Assembly: GCA_016928975.1 (NCBI GenBank)
Contig: JAFGJR010000116.1
Location: 1-9,415 of the forward strand
DNA length: 9,415 bases
Direction: 5' to 3'
Origin: Sedimentisphaerales bacterium
GTDB lineage: Bacteria; Planctomycetota; Phycisphaerae; Sedimentisphaerales; SG8-4
The position numbers were made by a program, and so were the translations under genes. How positions within the stretch are numbered: position 1 is the stretch's first letter; each line of letters opens with the position of its first letter. Below, piece after piece: positions 6,210 through 9,415 of the stretch. The notes under the pieces are model-generated. The model saw only the letters and a list, made by a program, of their open reading frames with translations. It did no database searches and had not been told where the DNA came from.

Positions 6210-7754
6210 ATGGTCCAGCAACTGTCCCGTCGAGCATTTCTGAGGTCGGCAGGCTGGGTGGCGGCAGCGACCCTGCTGCCAGTCGGGTGTACGGCGGCCC
6301 CGAAGAAGCCGCCCAACGTCGTGCTGATCTATGCGGATGATCTGGGCTACGGAGACACAGGTTGTTACGGCGCGACGAAGGTGGCTACGCCGAACATCGA
6401 CCGGATCGCACGGGAAGGCGTCCGGTTCGTCAACGCCCACTCGGCGTCCGCCACCTGCACGCCTTCGCGGTATGCGCTGATGACCGGCGAGTACGCCTGG
6501 CGGAGGAAGGGGACGGGCGTGCTGTCCGGGGATGCCCGGCTGATCGTCGAGCCGGGCCGGGTCACGCTCCCGTCGCTGATGCAGAGAGCCGGCTACAGGA
6601 CCGGAGTCGTCGGAAAGTGGCACCTGGGACTCGGGGCGGGCGAGTTGGACTGGAATGGCGATATCAGGCCGGGTCCGCTGGATATCGGGTTCGACTATTG
6701 CTTCCTGATCCCGGCAACGGGGGATCGCGTGCCGTGCGTATATGTGGAGGACCGGCGGGTGGTCGGTCTCGATCCCGCCGATCCGATTCGGGTCAGCTAC
6801 AAGCAGCGCGTGGGGGAGGAGCCGACCGGCAAGGACCATCCCGAGCTGCTCAAGATGCATCCGAGCCACGGCCACGATCAGACGATCGTCAACGGCATCA
6901 GCCGCATCGGGTATATGAGCGGTGGCAAGGCCGCCCGCTGGGTCGATGAGGACATGGCCGACACGATCACCAACAAGGCCGTCGCCTTCATCGAGCGGCA
7001 CAAGGCCGAGCCGTTCTTCCTGTATTTCGCGACCCACGATATCCATGTCCCTCGCGTGCCGCATCCGCGGTTCGCCGGCAAGAGCGGCCTGGGCCCGCGC
7101 GGCGATGCGATCGTACAGCTCGATGGGTGCGTCGGCGAGGTCCTGGCGACGCTGGACAAGCTCGCTCTGGCCCAGAACACGATTGTGATCTTCACGAGCG
7201 ACAACGGGCCTGTCGTCGATGACGGTTACAAGGACCAGGCGGTCGAGCTGCTCGACGGTCATAAGCCTGCCGGCCCGCTTCGCGGCGGCAAATACAGCGC
7301 GTTCGACGCCGGGACGCGAGTGCCGTTCCTCGTCCGCTGGCGGGGCCGGGTGCAGCCGGGCGTGTCCGAGGCCCTGCTCTGTCAGATCGACCTGCTCTCG
7401 TCGGTGGCGGCGCTGACCGGGCAGAAGCTCGACGCGCAGGCGGGTCCCGACAGCTTCGACGTTCTGGCGGCCCTGCTGGGAACGTCACCGGCCGGCCGGG
7501 ACCACCTGGTCGAGCACGCCGGTACGCTGTCCCTGATCAAAGGCCACTGGAAGTACATCGAGCCGAGCCGGGGGGCCAGATACAACGCCAATACGAACAC
7601 GGAGCTCGGCAACGACCCACAGCCGCAACTCTATGACCTCGCGACCGATCTCGGCGAGAAGCACAACCTCGCCGCCGAGCAGCCCGAGATCATCAAGCAG
7701 ATGGCCGCTCTGCTCGCGAAGATCCGAAACGACGGCCGCAGTCGAGTTCCATAG
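6210..7754 (+). CDS. Tat-exported sulfatase (arylsulfatase-type, S1 family)
   Basis: This 514-residue enzyme should remove sulfate esters from an organic substrate such as a sulfated glycan. The N-terminus is a Tat signal (SRRAFLRSAG, 6-15) followed by a hydrophobic stretch ending LPVGC (23-27). That Cys might be lipidated, but the lipobox is imperfect. The metal-binding DD is D43-D44 in LIYADDLGYGD. The active-site signature CTPSRYALMTG (83-93) has Cys83, which needs conversion to formylglycine by a maturase not encoded here. Other catalytic-site matches are GKWHLG (K136, H138), ATHDIH (H276, H279), TSDNG (D331, N332) and K361 in GGKYSAFDAGTR. All key residues are present, so it looks active. 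The start ATG has CGGAG 8 bases upstream. Substrate and subfamily cannot be assigned from sequence alone. It converges on the Gfo/Idh/MocA gene. Confidence 0.95.
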   Translation: MVQQLSRRAFLRSAGWVAAATLLPVGCTAAPKKPPNVVLIYADDLGYGDTGCYGATKVATPNIDRIAREGVRFVNAHSASATCTPSRYALMTGEYAWRRKGTGVLSGDARLIVEPGRVTLPSLMQRAGYRTGVVGKWHLGLGAGELDWNGDIRPGPLDIGFDYCFLIPATGDRVPCVYVEDRRVVGLDPADPIRVSYKQRVGEEPTGKDHPELLKMHPSHGHDQTIVNGISRIGYMSGGKAARWVDEDMADTITNKAVAFIERHKAEPFFLYFATHDIHVPRVPHPRFAGKSGLGPRGDAIVQLDGCVGEVLATLDKLALAQNTIVIFTSDNGPVVDDGYKDQAVELLDGHKPAGPLRGGKYSAFDAGTRVPFLVRWRGRVQPGVSEALLCQIDLLSSVAALTGQKLDAQAGPDSFDVLAALLGTSPAGRDHLVEHAGTLSLIKGHWKYIEPSRGARYNANTNTELGNDPQPQLYDLATDLGEKHNLAAEQPEIIKQMAALLAKIRNDGRSRVP

Positions 7755-7772
7755 GACGGATGGGGCCTATGG
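7749..7772. terminator. Possible shared hairpin between convergent genes
   Basis: CCATAGG (7749-7755) and CCTATGG (7766-7772) form a perfect 7-bp stem with a 10-base loop, overlapping the sulfatase stop codon. A second arm pair, AGGACG (7753-7758) and CGTCCT (7781-7786), could form an alternative stem. No T run follows on either strand, so an intrinsic terminator is only weakly supported. The gap between the two convergent genes is 48 bases. Confidence 0.3.
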
Positions 7773-7802
7773 GACTCATGCGTCCTGCTGGTTGGGCCGG
7801 AC

Positions 7803-9152
7803 TCAGACGTTCTTCGGATCGGGGTGGACCCAGGGGGTTCGATAGGGTCGCGCGAGGAGGCGGTTGGCCTCTTCGTCGCCGACGATCTGGGCTTTTTCGG
7901 GGTCCCAGACGAGCTTGCGGCCGAGCTTGCACGACATGTTGGCCAGGATGCATGACGCGGCGGTGATATAGCCTTGCTCAATGTCGCAGACGGGACGGCT
8001 GCGGGTCTCGATGGCATCGAGGAAGTTGCGCCAGTGGCGGCGCATTGGGGCGGCGACGTGACGCTCCAGATCCCTCTCCGTCCGGTCCTCGGGGTACTTG
8101 TCATATTCATAGAGGGCCTTGCCCTCGATCTTCTCACCCCGGCCCTCCGGGATGAACTGGTAGTGGAAGACGTCGGCTTTGAGGGTTCCCTTGTCGCCGT
8201 AGATGAAGCCGGCCCAGGGGAAGTCCGGGTCGGGGGCGGTGCCCCACATGCGATGGGTCCAGACCACGGGCACGCCGTCGAAATCGAATGTGGCCGTCTG
8301 CGTGTCGCTGATATTGGCCTTGCTGGCTTTGTCGACGAGGATGCCACCGGCAGAACTGACGCTCCTGGGCCAGCCGAGGTCGAGCAGCCAGCGGACCATG
8401 TCGAGCATGTGGACGCCCATATCGCCGACGATGCCGTTGCTGTATTCCATGAAGGCCCGCCAGCCTCGCGGGTGGTTCATGGAGCAGAACGGCCGCATCG
8501 GCGCCGGACCCGTCCACATCTCATAGTCGAGGTATTCCGGCGGGGTCGTGTCCGGCGGGTTGCCCCGCGCTCGCATGTGCCAATAACAGCAGATCTCCAC
8601 ATAGGCGACCTTGCCGAGCTTGCCTTCCTTTATGATCCTGTCTCGGGCCTCAATCAGGTGCGGCGTGCTGCGACGCTGCATGTTCACCTGCACCACGCGG
8701 TTGTGCCTGCGTGCAGCGGCCAGCATCGCCTGGGCCTCGACCACATCCGTGCTGATGGGCTTCTCGACGTACACGTCCGCGCCGGCCTGGACGGCGGCGA
8801 TCATCGCCAGCGCGTGCCAGTGATCGGGCGTCGCGACGTGCACGATGTCGAACTGCTCCTGCTTGAGCATCTCGCGATAATCGCTGAACATGCGGGGCGT
8901 CTTCTTCGATTTCTGGCGTGCTGCCACCATCTCCGCTGCCTCGGCCAGCATGCGCTTGTCCACGTCGCACAGCGCGACTACCTCGACCGGCTCGATCTGC
9001 AACAGGCGAAACAGGGCGCTCTTGCCGTACCAGCCGGGTCCGATCAGGCCGACACGCTTCGGCTTGGCCTGGCCGAACACGGGGACGGTGTTGCCGACGG
9101 CCGATAGAGCGACCCCGGCGCCGGCAGCTCGAAGGAATTCGCGACGATTCAT
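7803..9152 (-). CDS. Tat-exported Gfo/Idh/MocA-family oxidoreductase
   Basis: This 449-residue protein belongs to the NAD(P)-dependent sugar-dehydrogenase-like family. It opens with a Tat signal (NRREFLRAAG, 2-11) and probably cleaves near VFGQA (25-29). The Rossmann domain follows: the nucleotide-binding loop GLIGPGWYG (35-43), CDVD (62-65), HVATPDHWH (105-113) and the family EKP motif (130-132). The C-terminal domain holds GDMGVHMLD (243-251), whose His248 and Asp251 match the conserved substrate site. The Planctomycetota-style C-terminal extension is consistent with exported members. The ATG at 9152 was chosen because AGGAG lies 6 bases upstream and the Tat motif then begins at residue 2; an in-frame upstream start would add 14 residues. 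Some exported relatives (GH109) use bound NAD for glycoside cleavage, so hydrolase activity is an alternative. Substrate is unknown. Confidence 0.93.
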   Translation of the reverse strand: MNRREFLRAAGAGVALSAVGNTVPVFGQAKPKRVGLIGPGWYGKSALFRLLQIEPVEVVALCDVDKRMLAEAAEMVAARQKSKKTPRMFSDYREMLKQEQFDIVHVATPDHWHALAMIAAVQAGADVYVEKPISTDVVEAQAMLAAARRHNRVVQVNMQRRSTPHLIEARDRIIKEGKLGKVAYVEICCYWHMRARGNPPDTTPPEYLDYEMWTGPAPMRPFCSMNHPRGWRAFMEYSNGIVGDMGVHMLDMVRWLLDLGWPRSVSSAGGILVDKASKANISDTQTATFDFDGVPVVWTHRMWGTAPDPDFPWAGFIYGDKGTLKADVFHYQFIPEGRGEKIEGKALYEYDKYPEDRTERDLERHVAAPMRRHWRNFLDAIETRSRPVCDIEQGYITAASCILANMSCKLGRKLVWDPEKAQIVGDEEANRLLARPYRTPWVHPDPKNV

Positions 9153-9158
9153 GCCATT

Positions 9159-9163
9159 CTCCT
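9159..9163 (-). promoter_or_regulatory. Ribosome binding site that fixes the Gfo/Idh/MocA start
   Basis: AGGAG on the minus strand lies 6 bases before the ATG at 9152. It is the reason for choosing this start over the in-frame upstream codon at 9194. Confidence 0.75.
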
Positions 9164-9202
9164 GATTGTGGCCTCTGTGCGCATCCGAAATCACACGCCG
9201 CG

Positions 9203-9231
9203 ACTATACCACCGCGCTGCGCTGCTGGCAA
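9203..9231 (-). promoter_or_regulatory. Promoter of the Gfo/Idh/MocA gene
   Basis: On the minus strand TTGCCA (9226-9231) is followed after 17 bases by TATAGT (9203-9208), a strong sigma70-type match. The start would be near 9196, giving a leader of about 44 bases. The gene can therefore be transcribed separately from whatever ends at 9325. Confidence 0.7.
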
Positions 9232-9324
9232 GGCGTCCCTGGCGGTCCGTCAGGACAATCGAGAAGTCACCACCACCAAAGGACTTGGCTTGGTTCAAAA
9301 CGTGGCGTCCATGATATCGAGGAT

Positions 9325-9415
9325 TCAGTCGAGCAGGCCGCTCAGGATCAGCTCTGCCTCCTGACGCAGGGTCATCAACTGGCGCAAGTCCTGCTTCGCT
9401 GCTGTACCTCGGTCT
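9325..9415 (-). CDS. C-terminal end of an unknown protein, cut by the window edge
   Basis: A minus-strand frame enters from the right edge and stops with TGA at 9325. The visible 29 residues include KQDLRQLMTLRQEAELILSG and end LLD. They are rich in charged and leucine residues with helix-like spacing, more protein-like than the other frames here. The start lies outside the window and no family can be named. About 93 bases separate its stop from the Gfo/Idh/MocA -35 box, and no clear terminator is visible there. It may be a real gene tail or a chance open frame. Confidence 0.4.
   Translation of the reverse strand, partial: DRGTAAKQDLRQLMTLRQEAELILSGLLD

Noticed and set aside
5991..7262. Long minus-strand frame antisense to the sulfatase
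   Set aside because: The sulfatase has all catalytic motifs in the other direction, and this frame would run across the divergent promoter region.
7974..9107. Long plus-strand frame antisense to the Gfo/Idh/MocA gene
   Set aside because: Mirror artefact of a GC-rich gene; no start signal and no domain.
9246..9257. Small hairpin GTCC-GTCA-GGAC upstream of the Gfo/Idh/MocA promoter
   Set aside because: A 4-bp stem without a T run is too weak to call a terminator for the gene ending at 9325.
1..9415. CRISPR array, tRNA, rRNA, transposase or integrase
   Set aside because: No regularly spaced repeats, cloverleaf-like segments or recombinase motifs were seen on either strand.

Overview
The window is GC-rich bacterial DNA. 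It holds six complete protein genes, one gene cut off by the right edge, and about 790 bases at the left end with no convincing gene. A Tat-exported S1-type sulfatase next to a Tat-exported Gfo/Idh/MocA-family protein is typical of Planctomycetota, and a Phycisphaerae-like member seems most likely. This is inferred from gene content and style, not from a phylogenetic marker, so the taxon is tentative.

Layout from left to right. Positions 1-789 lack a supportable gene but contain several clean hairpins (139-164, 195-220, 236-253, 502-530) and a 10-bp inverted repeat pair (607-616 / 771-780). Positions 790-1508 (minus strand) hold a two-gene MNT nucleotidyltransferase / HEPN (UPF0332-like) module. 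The genes overlap by ATGA and are preceded by a near-consensus promoter (TTGACA-N17-TATACT) with a 10-bp palindrome in its spacer. Positions 1605-5860 (minus strand) hold a two-gene efflux operon: a periplasmic adaptor (HlyD/MFP type) followed by an RND inner-membrane pump. No outer-membrane channel gene and no regulator gene lie beside it in the window.

The 349-bp divergent intergenic region (5861-6209) carries a leftward promoter for the efflux operon. Two AAAC-N4-GTTT dyads centred 26 bp apart sit on it, an arrangement that looks like a TetR-type repressor site. The same region carries a rightward promoter for the sulfatase, with an inverted repeat across its -10 box. The sulfatase (6210-7754, plus) converges on the Gfo/Idh/MocA gene (7803-9152, minus), which has its own promoter (TTGCCA-N17-TATAGT). 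At the right edge the last 29 codons of another minus-strand gene end at 9325.

How the genes may work together: the adaptor and pump should form one envelope efflux machine, probably derepressed by a ligand through the dyads. The sulfatase and the oxidoreductase-like protein are both exported and plausibly act on sulfated glycans or sugar derivatives, but they are convergent and separately promoted, so they are not an operon. The MNT/HEPN pair is a self-contained toxin-antitoxin-like cassette downstream of the efflux operon, with no evident terminator between them. I found no tRNA, rRNA, CRISPR array, transposase or integrase. The most interesting signals are regulatory and structural (the dual dyads, the palindrome in the MNT promoter, the left-end hairpins) rather than an obvious new enzyme system.
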